DNA from: a virus
IMG/VR virus record: IMGVR_UViG_3300036771_000101
Span: 1 to 64,000 of that record
Reading direction: 5' to 3' (one strand)
DNA: 64,000 bases
Under the pieces are notes generated by a model, which had not been told where the DNA came from, did no database searches, and saw only the letters and a list, made by a program, of their open reading frames with translations. The translations under genes and the position numbers were made by a program. Shown one piece after another: positions 1 to 6,740 of the stretch. The first letter of the stretch is position 1; every line of letters starts with the position of its first letter.

Positions 1-141
1 ATGGCTGAGGTGTTGGAGGCGGCGAAGAACCCGCCGAATCTGGCTCCGTACAAGATCCTGCCGGATGGTGATGGGTTCAAGGTCGTGAACAACAAGGGCG
101 AGACGAAGGCCCGGTTCAAGACGAGCGTCGTAGGAGGTTGA
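1..141 (+). CDS. Small hypothetical protein upstream of scaffold (possibly truncated by window edge)
   Basis: A 46-residue frame opens with ATG at the first base and stops at 139-141. The window edge hides any upstream SD, so it may be the tail of a longer gene. The C-terminal half (YKILPDGDGFKVVNN, then KGETKARFKT) resembles a short motif that I recall from phage proteins near capsid maturation genes; that link is from memory. The end of the gene (TAGGAGGT, 131-138) supplies the SD of the next gene, so the two are translationally linked. It is hydrophilic, without membrane segment or signal peptide. Function unknown. Confidence 0.55.
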   Translation: MAEVLEAAKNPPNLAPYKILPDGDGFKVVNNKGETKARFKTSVVGG

Positions 142-142
142 C

Positions 143-982
143 GTGGCCGGGAAGGCTCCGCCGATGACGAAGAAGCCGCATCCGTTTGCCAACAAGACGG
201 ATAAGAACGGCGACAACTGCGACACCTGCGGGGAACCCGCTGGCGACGCCATGCACAAGATGTACAACAACATGAACGACGGTCTCTCAGATTCGTCTGG
301 GGGTCGCGCCGATGGCAGGGACGTGAACGCTTTGCGGTCACTTCACGACCGGCTTCTCGCTGAGCGACCCGAAGGGGCCGAGCACGACGAGGACGCCTGC
401 GTGTTCTGTGGGTCCAATGACGATGATCTGGGAGGAGGTTGGATGGCGACCTTCACGGACGAGGAACTCCAGGCTGCGGTTGATGCTGCAGTGGCGGATG
501 CGACCTCTCCGCTCAAGGACCGGATCGCCGAGCTTGAGACCACCGCGCAGCAGGGCGAGTGGGAGCAGGCGAAGGCGGATCTGGAGGCGCGTGTCACCGA
601 GCTCGAAGCCAAGCTCGATGCTGCTGTTCTGGAAGCCACTCAGGCGAAGGAAGAGCGGGATCAGCTGCAGGCCGACTGGGACGCCGAGAAGGCGTCGGTC
701 GAAGAGGCCAAGACGGTGGCGGCACGTCGCGACGAACGTCTCCAGAAGGTTCGGGAGGTTGCCAGCTTCCCCGACGCCTATCTGGAGCAGAACGCTGATC
801 GTTTCGCGGCGATGAGCGACGACGACTTCAACGCTCGTCTGGAGGAGTGGACGGCCATTTCGAAGCCTGCGGCTTCGGGTGGCATCCCGAAGACGACGGC
901 CCTGACCGCTTCTCTCCAGGATGATTCCAGTGCGCTGGATCTCCTGCGGGAGTTCCAAACGTCCGATCCTCGGACCCTGTAA
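143..982 (+). CDS. Scaffold-like protein with Cys-rich N-terminal extension
   Basis: 279 residues, GTG start 5 bases after an AGGAGGT site. The first 100 residues are polar and hold two CxxC pairs (C26/C29 and C86/C89), a possible zinc site. Residues about 104-215 are Glu/Ala/Lys-rich with heptad character (IAELE, VTELEAKL), a long coiled coil typical of phage scaffolds; the rest is a short polar tail. Position directly before the decoration and major capsid genes supports a scaffold that guides procapsid assembly inside the cell. M101 has its own strong SD (431-439), so a shorter 179-residue scaffold is probably also made. No protease motif is visible. Scaffold role is inferred from context and coiled coil. 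Confidence 0.75.
   Translation: MAGKAPPMTKKPHPFANKTDKNGDNCDTCGEPAGDAMHKMYNNMNDGLSDSSGGRADGRDVNALRSLHDRLLAERPEGAEHDEDACVFCGSNDDDLGGGWMATFTDEELQAAVDAAVADATSPLKDRIAELETTAQQGEWEQAKADLEARVTELEAKLDAAVLEATQAKEERDQLQADWDAEKASVEEAKTVAARRDERLQKVREVASFPDAYLEQNADRFAAMSDDDFNARLEEWTAISKPAASGGIPKTTALTASLQDDSSALDLLREFQTSDPRTL
431..445 (+). promoter_or_regulatory. Internal SD and in-frame ATG in the scaffold gene
   Basis: GGAGGAGGT (431-439) precedes ATG 443 in the same frame as the 143-982 gene. This is one of the best SD sites in the region and would start translation at M101, exactly where the coiled-coil scaffold part begins. The arrangement recalls lambda, where the Nu3 scaffold starts inside gene C. 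Confidence 0.6.
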
Positions 983-996
983 GGGAGGTGTAGCTA

Positions 997-1575
997 GTGG
1001 GAACTTACGGCCGGAATTTCGAGTTCCGTGTTCCGCCCGATGGCGGGATGCGTGGCGCTCGTTACGTACTGCCTGCGTCGGCTCCTGCTGACATTCCCAT
1101 CGGGGCTCCGGTGGTGGTGGCTGACGGGACGGCTCCGGATGAGATGGGGCGTCTCCCTGTCGCTCTGGCGACGGGGGCGCAGGCCCCGAAGAAGGGCATG
1201 TGCGGGATCGTGCTGTACGAGTGGGCACCGGCTGCGTTTGCTGGTGACGACCCGTACCTCGTGACTTTCGCCGACAAGGACAAGGTCCCTCGGGGCAACG
1301 CTTGTCAGGTCATTTCTGGTGACCCGATCAAGGTGGTGTTCACGAACACCCCGACGGATCGGCTCTTCCTCCACACCCGGCATTACGCCGGTCGGACGAT
1401 GGTGGCCGGGATGGGCGCCACACCCACGCTGGCGCCGGGAGACATGCTGACCCCTGGCGCTGGGGACGACTCGGGTGGGTACTGGGCGGAAACCGCGGTG
1501 GAAGCGGACGCCTGGCTGATCGTGGAAACTGTCGATGCGGCACGCGGTGAAGTCGAATGCCGCGTGAACTTCTGA
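997..1575 (+). CDS. Putative capsid decoration or head stabilising protein
   Basis: 192 residues; GTG start preceded by AAGGGAGGTG (981-990). The protein is beta-rich and Gly/Pro/Ala-rich (for example IPIGAPVVVADGTAPDE and GATPTLAPGDMLTPG), without membrane segments or coiled coil. It sits between the scaffold and the major capsid protein, the usual place for a head decoration protein, and small beta-rich proteins at this position normally bind the outside of the capsid. I do not recognise a specific family, so the role rests on position and composition. An SD for the capsid gene (AAAGGAGG, 1575-1582) follows at once, so the genes are co-transcribed. Confidence 0.55.
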   Translation: MGTYGRNFEFRVPPDGGMRGARYVLPASAPADIPIGAPVVVADGTAPDEMGRLPVALATGAQAPKKGMCGIVLYEWAPAAFAGDDPYLVTFADKDKVPRGNACQVISGDPIKVVFTNTPTDRLFLHTRHYAGRTMVAGMGATPTLAPGDMLTPGAGDDSGGYWAETAVEADAWLIVETVDAARGEVECRVNF

Positions 1576-1591
1576 AAGGAGGGGAGCACAC

Positions 1592-2581
1592 GTGAACTCG
1601 TCAATGGTTGATGGTAGGGGCCGGTCGACTGAAGAGCGGGCTGCCCTTCGAGCGAAGATCGACAAGCTCAACGCCGAGGCCCGCGACAACTGGGACAACC
1701 CGGCGTGGCGGAAGATGATGGCGCAGGAAACCACCGAAACGATCATGTGGGGGTTCGAACACGAGAACCTGCTGTCCATGATGACGACGGTGGAGAACGC
1801 CCCGTTCGACGGTCGGGTCCTCGTGAAGGAGACCCGGGGTCTGCGGGCGTTCTGGGTTGCTCGCGGTGGCTACATCGAGAGCTCCACGATCCACTCCGAG
1901 GTCATGGAAATGCCTCGGGACACGATCGGGTTCCACGTCTACGAGTTCGAAGACAAGCTGCGGGTGAACTTCGCTGAGACCCAGACGACGCTGATCGATC
2001 TGGCGCAGCAGCGGATGGACGCCGAGGTGAACCTGCGGGTCATCCGTGGGTTCCAGGCCGCGATTCCTTCGACGTCGTCGTCGTACATCACCGGGGCGGG
2101 TCTTTCGCTGGCGGCGTTGAACACGGCGATCCGTGGCGTGGCCGACGCGACCTACGAGCAGGGTTCGATCGCCATCGTTGGTCGGCGCACGATGCTGGAC
2201 CAGATCATGGATCAGCTGACCGGGCCGAACACGTTCGGTGGGTTCATCCCGCAGACGAACGAAGACATCCTCCGCCGTGGAATTCTCGGCACGTATCGGG
2301 GCGCGAACCTGATCCAGCTGAAAAATTTCAAGGACGACGTCGATGTTCCGTTCTTCCCGGCGAACGAGCTCTATGTGCTCGGCGTCGACGCTTCGAAGTT
2401 TGCTTTCTTCGGTGGTCTCCTCTCCAAGGAGTGGAGCGAGGAAGAGAACTGGTATTGGCACTATCTCGCTCGCCGAGATTGTGGAATGGTCATCCACAGA
2501 CCTGAAAGGGCTCGGCGGATCGTGGACACGTCGATCAGCCCGACGGCTGGTTCCGGCGGTGGGGAGTGGACTCTCCCGTAG
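1592..2581 (+). CDS. Major capsid protein
   Basis: 329 residues; GTG start with AAGGAGGGG about 8 bases upstream. Size, position after scaffold and decoration genes, and the strong terminator right behind it fit the major capsid protein, which forms the icosahedral shell. The N-terminal 60 residues are charged and helical (STEERAALRAKIDKLNAEA), as expected for a scaffold-like delta domain. Later parts have the alternating strand/helix pattern of HK97-fold proteins, including a long helix around LIDLAQQRMDAEVNLRVIRG and a C-terminal strand region ending RRIVDTSISPTAG. I cannot assign a named subfamily by eye. It is probably the most highly expressed gene here. Confidence 0.82.
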   Translation: MNSSMVDGRGRSTEERAALRAKIDKLNAEARDNWDNPAWRKMMAQETTETIMWGFEHENLLSMMTTVENAPFDGRVLVKETRGLRAFWVARGGYIESSTIHSEVMEMPRDTIGFHVYEFEDKLRVNFAETQTTLIDLAQQRMDAEVNLRVIRGFQAAIPSTSSSYITGAGLSLAALNTAIRGVADATYEQGSIAIVGRRTMLDQIMDQLTGPNTFGGFIPQTNEDILRRGILGTYRGANLIQLKNFKDDVDVPFFPANELYVLGVDASKFAFFGGLLSKEWSEEENWYWHYLARRDCGMVIHRPERARRIVDTSISPTAGSGGGEWTLP

Positions 2582-2603
2582 CCCCCTGAGCGAGTTCCAC
2601 TGA

Positions 2604-2635
2604 GAGAAGGCCCCCGTTTCGGCGGGGGCCTTCTC
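2604..2635 (+). terminator. Rho-independent-type terminator after the capsid gene
   Basis: A perfect 13-bp stem, GAGAAGGCCCCCG (2604-2616) and CGGGGGCCTTCTC (2623-2635), with loop TTTCGG, lies 22 bases after the capsid stop codon. The T-tract is weak (ATTCC follows), as is common in GC-rich phages. It separates the capsid unit from the unusual C-rich tract. Confidence 0.9.
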
Positions 2636-2669
2636 ATTCCTGGACGATCGACAGCGGATCTGGCAGGAT

Positions 2670-3742
2670 CGACTCAACGCCGGTTGTATGACGGCTAGAC
2701 GATTCGACTGCTCGGCCCATGCCGTTCCATTGCCACTCCGGTCCCCACGATCCCGCCCGCTTCCGACTACGCGTCTCTCCCCAAGTCGATCCCGCCCGGC
2801 GACTTCTCACCGCATCCCTCGGCTTGCCATGCCTGGTCCGACTTCGCTTCTCAGCGCGTGTCTCCTCATTCCGAATCCACGACTTGTCGAGCCATACCCG
2901 GCCCACCCGACTGGTCAGATCAACACGTGCCCCTGCGGACCAAGCCGACTACTCACGTCCTCGCGTCCCAGTCCGAATCCGGCCCGACAGCCCAAGCCCA
3001 CCCGGCTCCACTCTGCCCGCGCCGCTCCGACTGGTCCACTCTGGTCACCACCTCGCGACTCCGGCCAACTCAACCCGACCGCTCTTCTCACCTCTCGACC
3101 GACTCCTCCCGGGCCAATCGACCACCCAATCCGGCACTGTCCATGTCGGTTCTCCTCAGCCCGGCGACTACTCGACACGTCTCCGCTCCACCCTTCCCGT
3201 GCCGCTCCACTGCGACTACTCGTTCCGTTGCACCTCCCAGCGGACCCGACCAATCCGACTTCTCGCCTCACCGCGTCTCGTGCCGCCGCCTACCGTCCCC
3301 ATCGACTGCTCAAGGCATCCCGAAACAACCCCTCACCGGCCCGGCCTCGCCATCCCATCCCGACTACCCCGTCCCGTCCCGACCCATCCAGGCCAACGAC
3401 TTCGCGCAACATCGCGTCTCGACTCGCCCCCGCCCGTCTCCACGACTACCCAGCACAGCCAAACCCATCCCCGACTACCCAGCCCAGCCCGAGTCGACAC
3501 GACTGGTCAACTCTGGTCCGCCCTACCCGGCCCGCCTCTTCCCCAGCCCCGACTGCCCATCGCACAACAGATCTGCTCCCGTCAGCACTCTCCTGGTCGC
3601 TTCCGACTCAGCTGCTCCGCTCCGCTCACACCATGTCGCAGCAGGCCCTGCCCGACTGCTCACCGCGAGGCGGCTCAACCCAACGCATGCGACTGGACGC
3701 GTCGCCGCCCCCCGAGCGCTTGGCTTGCAGGGGGCGGCGACT
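2670..3742 (+). repeat. C-rich, stop-free tract with 26 CGACT pentamers (non-coding)
   Basis: A strongly strand-biased tract between convergent transcription units. Two 60-base lines counted by hand give 30 C to 13 G (3001-3060) and 33 C to 8 G (3421-3480). CGACT occurs at 2670, 2705, 2764, 2800, 2839, 2880, 2908, 2946, 3028, 3056, 3100, 3165, 3213, 3256, 3303, 3361, 3397, 3420, 3443, 3472, 3500, 3550, 3604, 3653, 3690 and 3738, mean spacing about 43 bases, often as CCGACT followed by a variable pair and TC or CC. No TAA, TAG or TGA is seen on the + strand from about 2698 to 3741, so all three forward frames stay open, yet the translations are low-complexity Pro/Ser/Arg and lack an SD. I see no tRNA, CRISPR or known RNA. 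Function unknown. Confidence 0.8.
3701..3741. other. Strong hairpin closing the C-rich tract
   Basis: GTCGCCGCCCCC (3701-3712) pairs perfectly with GGGGGCGGCGAC (3730-3741) across a 17-base loop. GAGCGCTTG occurs once in the loop and again just after the right arm, so the two copies form a short direct repeat. It lacks a T-tract on either strand, so a structural or regulatory role is as likely as termination. Confidence 0.65.
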
Positions 3743-3744
3743 AG

Positions 3745-4096
3745 AGCGCTTGTCATGCGCGGATCCGATTGCTACCCGGCAGGGGGCTGCGGATAAGCCA
3801 GGCAATAAGGATCGCATCGGCGAGTTCTGTCCGATGCAATTTTCCCTGGAACGACTGTTTCGACGCGAAACAGGCTCTGACCTGCTGGAACTCCCAGAAG
3901 AAAGTTTGGCGGGTCTATATGGTCACTGGAATCTTCGAGGGGGAATCTGCGGGCTTGTCGGTCATTGATCGGCGACACAATCCGTCGGCGACGCGAAAGT
4001 GCTGGTCAGAGCGTTGCGTTTCTACGCTCCTCATATGCCGTGGAGGGTGTCACGCCTCTAACACCTCAATCATCCGCAACAAGCGGAATGGTCGTG
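3745..4096. other. Non-coding stretch between the C-rich tract and the leftward cassette
   Basis: Base composition returns to normal here. Frames are open on both strands (up to 113 codons forward), but none has an SD or convincing protein character. Small hairpins are present: TGTTTCG/CGAAACA at 3856-3872 with a 3-base loop, and GAGCGT/ACGCTC at 4009-4029. This is the downstream side of the leftward genes, so it may hold their terminator or an RNA, but nothing can be named. Confidence 0.5.
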
Positions 4097-4594
4097 TCAG
4101 CGAGGAGTGACCGGATTGACCTTCCGCATCCCCTGCTCGTCGGTCTCGATGTGGTCCGGGTTGACCTTCTCCGCGACCTGAGCCAGTCGACCCTTGAGGA
4201 CTTCCATCTGCCGCATCGTCACGTCATGACCGGGGGCGATCTCGATCAGCCGGTTCAGCAGCGCCGGGTTCGAAATCGTCTCGACCCGCTTCGTGAACGT
4301 GCGGATCTGCGTCCGGAACAGGCTGGGAAGCTGGGCGTCCGACAGATGATTCGGGTTGTCGGTCACCTCAGGTTCGGTGTCCTCGGGCAGATTGATCGGC
4401 TGCAACATCCCGTTGGAGAACACGTCCAGCTTCGGGTCGGCAGCCATGTTCTGGTTCATCCGCCGATCTTCGGGTGAGATCGAGAAGGTCCGCATCCCGG
4501 TGATGAGTTCGTGGCGGGGCAGCCCGTTCGGGCCGTTGCGTAACACGACGATCTGGGCGTGCCCAGCGTTCTTCCACACCTCAACGATGTCCAT
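4097..4594 (-). CDS. Hypothetical protein, last gene of the leftward cassette
   Basis: 165 residues, ATG start with AAGGGAAG upstream on the minus strand. The protein is soluble, with a strand-rich first third (AQIVVLRNG, then HELITGMRTFSI), a Pro/Glu/Asp-rich middle and a helical end (LLNRLIEIAPGH through RLAQVAEKVNP) that could form a short coiled coil. It does not look like any family I can name. It is the fifth gene after the AbrB-like regulator and is probably co-transcribed with it. It has no signal peptide or membrane segment. Confidence 0.7.
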   Translation of the reverse strand: MDIVEVWKNAGHAQIVVLRNGPNGLPRHELITGMRTFSISPEDRRMNQNMAADPKLDVFSNGMLQPINLPEDTEPEVTDNPNHLSDAQLPSLFRTQIRTFTKRVETISNPALLNRLIEIAPGHDVTMRQMEVLKGRLAQVAEKVNPDHIETDEQGMRKVNPVTPR

Positions 4595-4626
4595 AGCTTC
4601 CCTTTCGACTGATCAGTACGTGCATT

Positions 4627-4941
4627 TCAGTCGGCGGGCCACTCCAACGCAACCATGGCGTGGGCGATCTCGCGAACGGCCCGCTCAAGGTGGGTTCTGG
4701 GCGTGCAACCACTCTTACCCCAGGTCGGGTGGAGCTCCTCGGAGATCTGGTTCAAACAGTCGTTGAGGTAGGCGAGTCGCATGGAGAACCCGCTGCGCCC
4801 TTCGGCGGATCCGAACAGGGTCGCTTCGGTGACGGTGACGCTCTCTCCCATGTCGATGCCGATGACGAAGTGGCAGTCGATCTGATCCCCAGACTTGACG
4901 GTCATGGCTTTGGGGAGGCGGTAGGTCACGACAGGTTCCAC
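4627..4941 (-). CDS. Hypothetical protein following the PIN-like gene
   Basis: 104 residues. The chosen GTG (4941) overlaps the end of the PIN-like gene by 16 bases and has GGAG five bases upstream; an ATG at 4905 is an alternative. The first half is beta-rich (YRLPKAMTVKSGDQIDCHFVIG), the second half helical (RLAYLNDCLNQISEELHP, HLERAVREIAHAMVALEW). Three Cys are scattered, not in a clear zinc pattern. Overlap with the upstream gene implies translational coupling in the antitoxin/PIN cassette. Function unknown. Confidence 0.68.
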   Translation of the reverse strand: MEPVVTYRLPKAMTVKSGDQIDCHFVIGIDMGESVTVTEATLFGSAEGRSGFSMRLAYLNDCLNQISEELHPTWGKSGCTPRTHLERAVREIAHAMVALEWPAD

Positions 4942-5252
4942 AGAGACTCCGATGTGATGAGGGGGGCGTCGAGTCGTTCGGCGACCGCTTGGGCGATCCG
5001 GTCAGCGAGACACTGGTTCGGGTCGAGGTTCGCTGCTCGTAGTACGTCTTCCTCGTAGATCGGTTCGACTCGTAGCCCGACTGTGTAGAGCAGGGCGGCG
5101 ATTTGCCGCGGATCTGCTCCGTGGTGGCGTGCGCTGTCCAGTACGCACCCCCAGTCCAACGCGGTGATCCTATTTCCCTTCAGTTGGAGAAGTCGAGTCC
5201 CGGGTTCTTCCTGAAGCCAGGCCAGGACGCTTGAGGCGTGGAGCAGGTTCAC
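4926..5252 (-). CDS. VapC-like PIN-domain protein with degenerate active site
   Basis: 108 residues, ATG start overlapping the stop of the HigA-like gene (ATGA). The order of elements matches VapC-type PIN domains: LLHASSVLAWLQEEPG at the N-terminus (VapC: LDAS-LLA-L--EPG), TALDWGCVL, LRVEPIYEED, then CLADRIAQAVAERLDAPLITSESLW (VapC: LADR--LALA--L--P-LT-D--W). PIN nucleases cut RNA using four acidic residues. Here the first Asp is His5, the Glu position is near Cys36, Asp84 is kept and the last Asp is Glu102, so the fold seems kept and catalysis doubtful. It could be an antitoxin-binding decoy, a regulator or a relic. Family call is by motif reading, not by search. Confidence 0.72.
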   Translation of the reverse strand: MNLLHASSVLAWLQEEPGTRLLQLKGNRITALDWGCVLDSARHHGADPRQIAALLYTVGLRVEPIYEEDVLRAANLDPNQCLADRIAQAVAERLDAPLITSESLWNLS

Positions 5253-5548
5253 TCGGGACCGTCGTTGTGTTGCAGGTCGTAGGCCCGCTGGAGCTTGAGC
5301 CAGACTTCGATTCCCGTCCCGAAAAGCAGGGCTAGTCCTCCGGCCAGGCGATCATCGACCCGGCCACCAGCGATGAACTCCATCCATTGCAGGTACTTGA
5401 TCCCAGCCATTCGTTGGAGCATCCGACCAGCCATGTCGGGGCTGATCTTCCGGGCCTCAAGTTCGTCTAGGACGTACTCGAATGGGTGGAATGTCTCGGC
5501 CGGGTCGGGCACGACATCATCGGCGGCAGGTACGGGCTCAGGATTCAT
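5249..5548 (-). CDS. HigA-like HTH (XRE family) antitoxin or regulator
   Basis: 99 residues. After a Pro/Asp-rich leader (1-20), residues about 21-92 match the HigA/VapI pattern: FHPFEYVLDELEARKISPDMAGRML would hold the HTH, and GTGIEVWLKLQRAYDL matches the typical HigA C-terminus (GTS-EFWLNLQ-AYDL). HigA proteins bind operator DNA and neutralise HigB RNases. No HigB-like partner is visible; the gene instead overlaps the PIN-like gene by four bases, so these two are a candidate toxin-antitoxin-like pair. It probably autoregulates the cassette, although no operator could be identified. Confidence 0.78.
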   Translation of the reverse strand: MNPEPVPAADDVVPDPAETFHPFEYVLDELEARKISPDMAGRMLQRMAGIKYLQWMEFIAGGRVDDRLAGGLALLFGTGIEVWLKLQRAYDLQHNDGPE

Positions 5549-5726
5549 CGGTGCGCTTCCATTCCGAGGTCCAGAAGAACCGGCGACAGACCGGACAGCG
5601 ACGCTGCTTCTCGCCTCGTTCCGCCTTCCCCTCGGCGTAGTGGGCGTGGCCCAGATAGTTGCTGCCCCAGTCCATCGTGATGTGCTGGCATTCAGCTACA
5701 GAATCGGCGGGAAGTCGCTCAGTCAT
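5538..5726 (-). CDS. Small CxxC protein, probable zinc binder
   Basis: 62 residues; ATG overlaps the stop of the AbrB-like gene by four bases and its own end overlaps the HigA-like start by 11. A CPVC motif (C44, C47) followed by aromatic residues (RRFFW) with C13 and H15 upstream could bind one zinc ion. Small proteins of this form are common in actinobacteriophages and have no general function. Coupling to regulators on both sides suggests a DNA- or protein-binding accessory, but that is inference. Confidence 0.68.
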   Translation of the reverse strand: MTERLPADSVAECQHITMDWGSNYLGHAHYAEGKAERGEKQRRCPVCRRFFWTSEWKRTDES

Positions 5727-5965
5727 GGGGTCTGACGCTCGGCGATGAGCCGATCAGCCAGGGACGCGTCGACCTCGCGGAAGGCAGCGAGGAGCCGCTC
5801 ACGGGCGTTCCCCTCGTTGGTGAGGAAGATCCCACCCTCCACGACCTTCACTCCCATCATCGTGCCAGCGGAGATCCCCAGGAGGTCTCGCACGCTCTGG
5901 GGGATCACGATCCGTCCACGCTCGTCCACAACCGCCGACTTGTCCATACGTAGAGCATATCCCAC
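5723..5965 (-). CDS. AbrB/MazE-type (SpoVT-AbrB) DNA-binding protein, antitoxin-like
   Basis: 80 residues; GTG 5965 or ATG 5947 (residue 7) could start it. Residues about 8-52 form a SpoVT-AbrB swapped-hairpin domain: VVDERGRIVIPQSVRDLLGI, then GTMMGVKVVEGGIFL, the pattern of VapB/MazE/AbrB proteins. The C-terminal helix (ARERLLAAFREVDASLADRL) is where VapB antitoxins wrap round their PIN toxins. It is the first gene of the leftward cassette, so it likely represses its own transcription. With the PIN-like gene downstream it suggests a rearranged VapBC system with other genes inserted between. Confidence 0.85.
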   Translation of the reverse strand: MGYALRMDKSAVVDERGRIVIPQSVRDLLGISAGTMMGVKVVEGGIFLTNEGNARERLLAAFREVDASLADRLIAERQTP

Positions 5966-6017
5966 TCGGTCAAACCGGGGCTTGGAAGCGGGTGGTTTGT
6001 GTGCCGATGACTAGTTC

Positions 6018-6404
6018 GTGCCGGTCAACGCAGAGTTACGCAGGAAGAACGAGGCTGGTGAGCTAGTCGATTTCGTCCTCGTTGACGACGTCGAGAACCC
6101 GGACACGGGGCTGGCGGATCCCTCGATCGACTACGGAGCTCGCAGCCGACTCGACACGGTCGTTGCGCGACTCGAAAGTCTCCTGGAGACCCTCGCCGAC
6201 GTCCTGACGAACACGCAGCTTCGTGCCACCCCGATCAACGTCGCCGACGTCAACGGGCTCGTCCCGAAGCAGTTCGACGGGATGACCATGACCTACTCCG
6301 ACGGCAACGTCGCGACGGTCGCCTACAAGCAGGGCGGCACGACCGTTGCAACTCTGACGTTCGGGTACACGGGGGATGACCTCACGTCGGTGAGTCGAAC
6401 CTGA
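6018..6404 (+). CDS. Small structural protein at the start of the first adhesin block
   Basis: 128 residues, GTG start just after the divergent intergenic region; no strong SD. The first 65 residues are polar and helical (RLDTVVARLESLLETLADVL, a possible trimeric coil) and the C-terminal 35 residues read as short beta strands (MTMTYSDGNVATVAYK, TTVATLTFGYTGDDLTSV). A helix followed by a small beta domain is typical of short fibre or baseplate proteins. The stop is one base from the collagen-like gene, so they are in one operon. No family recognised. Confidence 0.65.
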   Translation: MPVNAELRRKNEAGELVDFVLVDDVENPDTGLADPSIDYGARSRLDTVVARLESLLETLADVLTNTQLRATPINVADVNGLVPKQFDGMTMTYSDGNVATVAYKQGGTTVATLTFGYTGDDLTSVSRT

Positions 6405-6405
6405 C

Positions 6406-6732
6406 ATGCCGATCAAGCTGAACCCTTTCACGGGTGAGCTCCAAGAGGTTGGGGTTGGAGCGATGGGGCCACCCGGCCCCCAGGGTCCACAGGGAGACCA
6501 GGGACCACCCGGTGCCATCGGAGGGACCTACCGACACGTCCAGGGGACCCCCGCCTCGACGTGGATCGTCAACCACAACCTGGACTACTACCCCGGCGGC
6601 ATCGCGGTGCGGGACTCCGGCGGGGATCTCCACGAAGGCTACGTCGAGTACCTCGATATCAACACGCTGCAGATCTCATTTTTTGTTGCAGGAGCACCGG
6701 TCGCATTTTCCGGTGAAGCCTTTGTGAGCTAG
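6406..6732 (+). CDS. Collagen-like minor tail or fibre protein
   Basis: 108 residues. Residues 21-38 are six perfect Gly-X-Y triplets with Pro and Gln (GPPGPQ, GPQGDQ, GPPGAI), the sign of a collagen-like triple helix and therefore of a trimer. A C-terminal domain of about 65 residues follows (VNHNLDYYPGGIAVRDSGGD, then EGYVEYLDINTLQISF), a beta-rich head domain also seen at fibre ends. Such proteins are virion fibres that contact the host surface. It lies two bases after the previous gene and 8 bases before the next. Confidence 0.75.
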   Translation: MPIKLNPFTGELQEVGVGAMGPPGPQGPQGDQGPPGAIGGTYRHVQGTPASTWIVNHNLDYYPGGIAVRDSGGDLHEGYVEYLDINTLQISFFVAGAPVAFSGEAFVS

Positions 6733-6740
6733 GAGGACAC

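Noticed and set aside
2670-3742. CRISPR array
   Set aside because: The repeated word is only five bases with variable spacing of 23-82 bases and no longer conserved repeat.
2688-3968. Three long forward frames (426, 341 and 312 residues) in the C-rich tract
   Set aside because: All three forward frames are open only because the tract lacks stop trinucleotides. The translations are Pro/Ser/Arg low complexity, there is no SD, and no frame is preferred.
3769-4110. 113-residue forward frame after the tract
   Set aside because: TTG start, no SD, overlaps the end of the leftward gene, no protein character.
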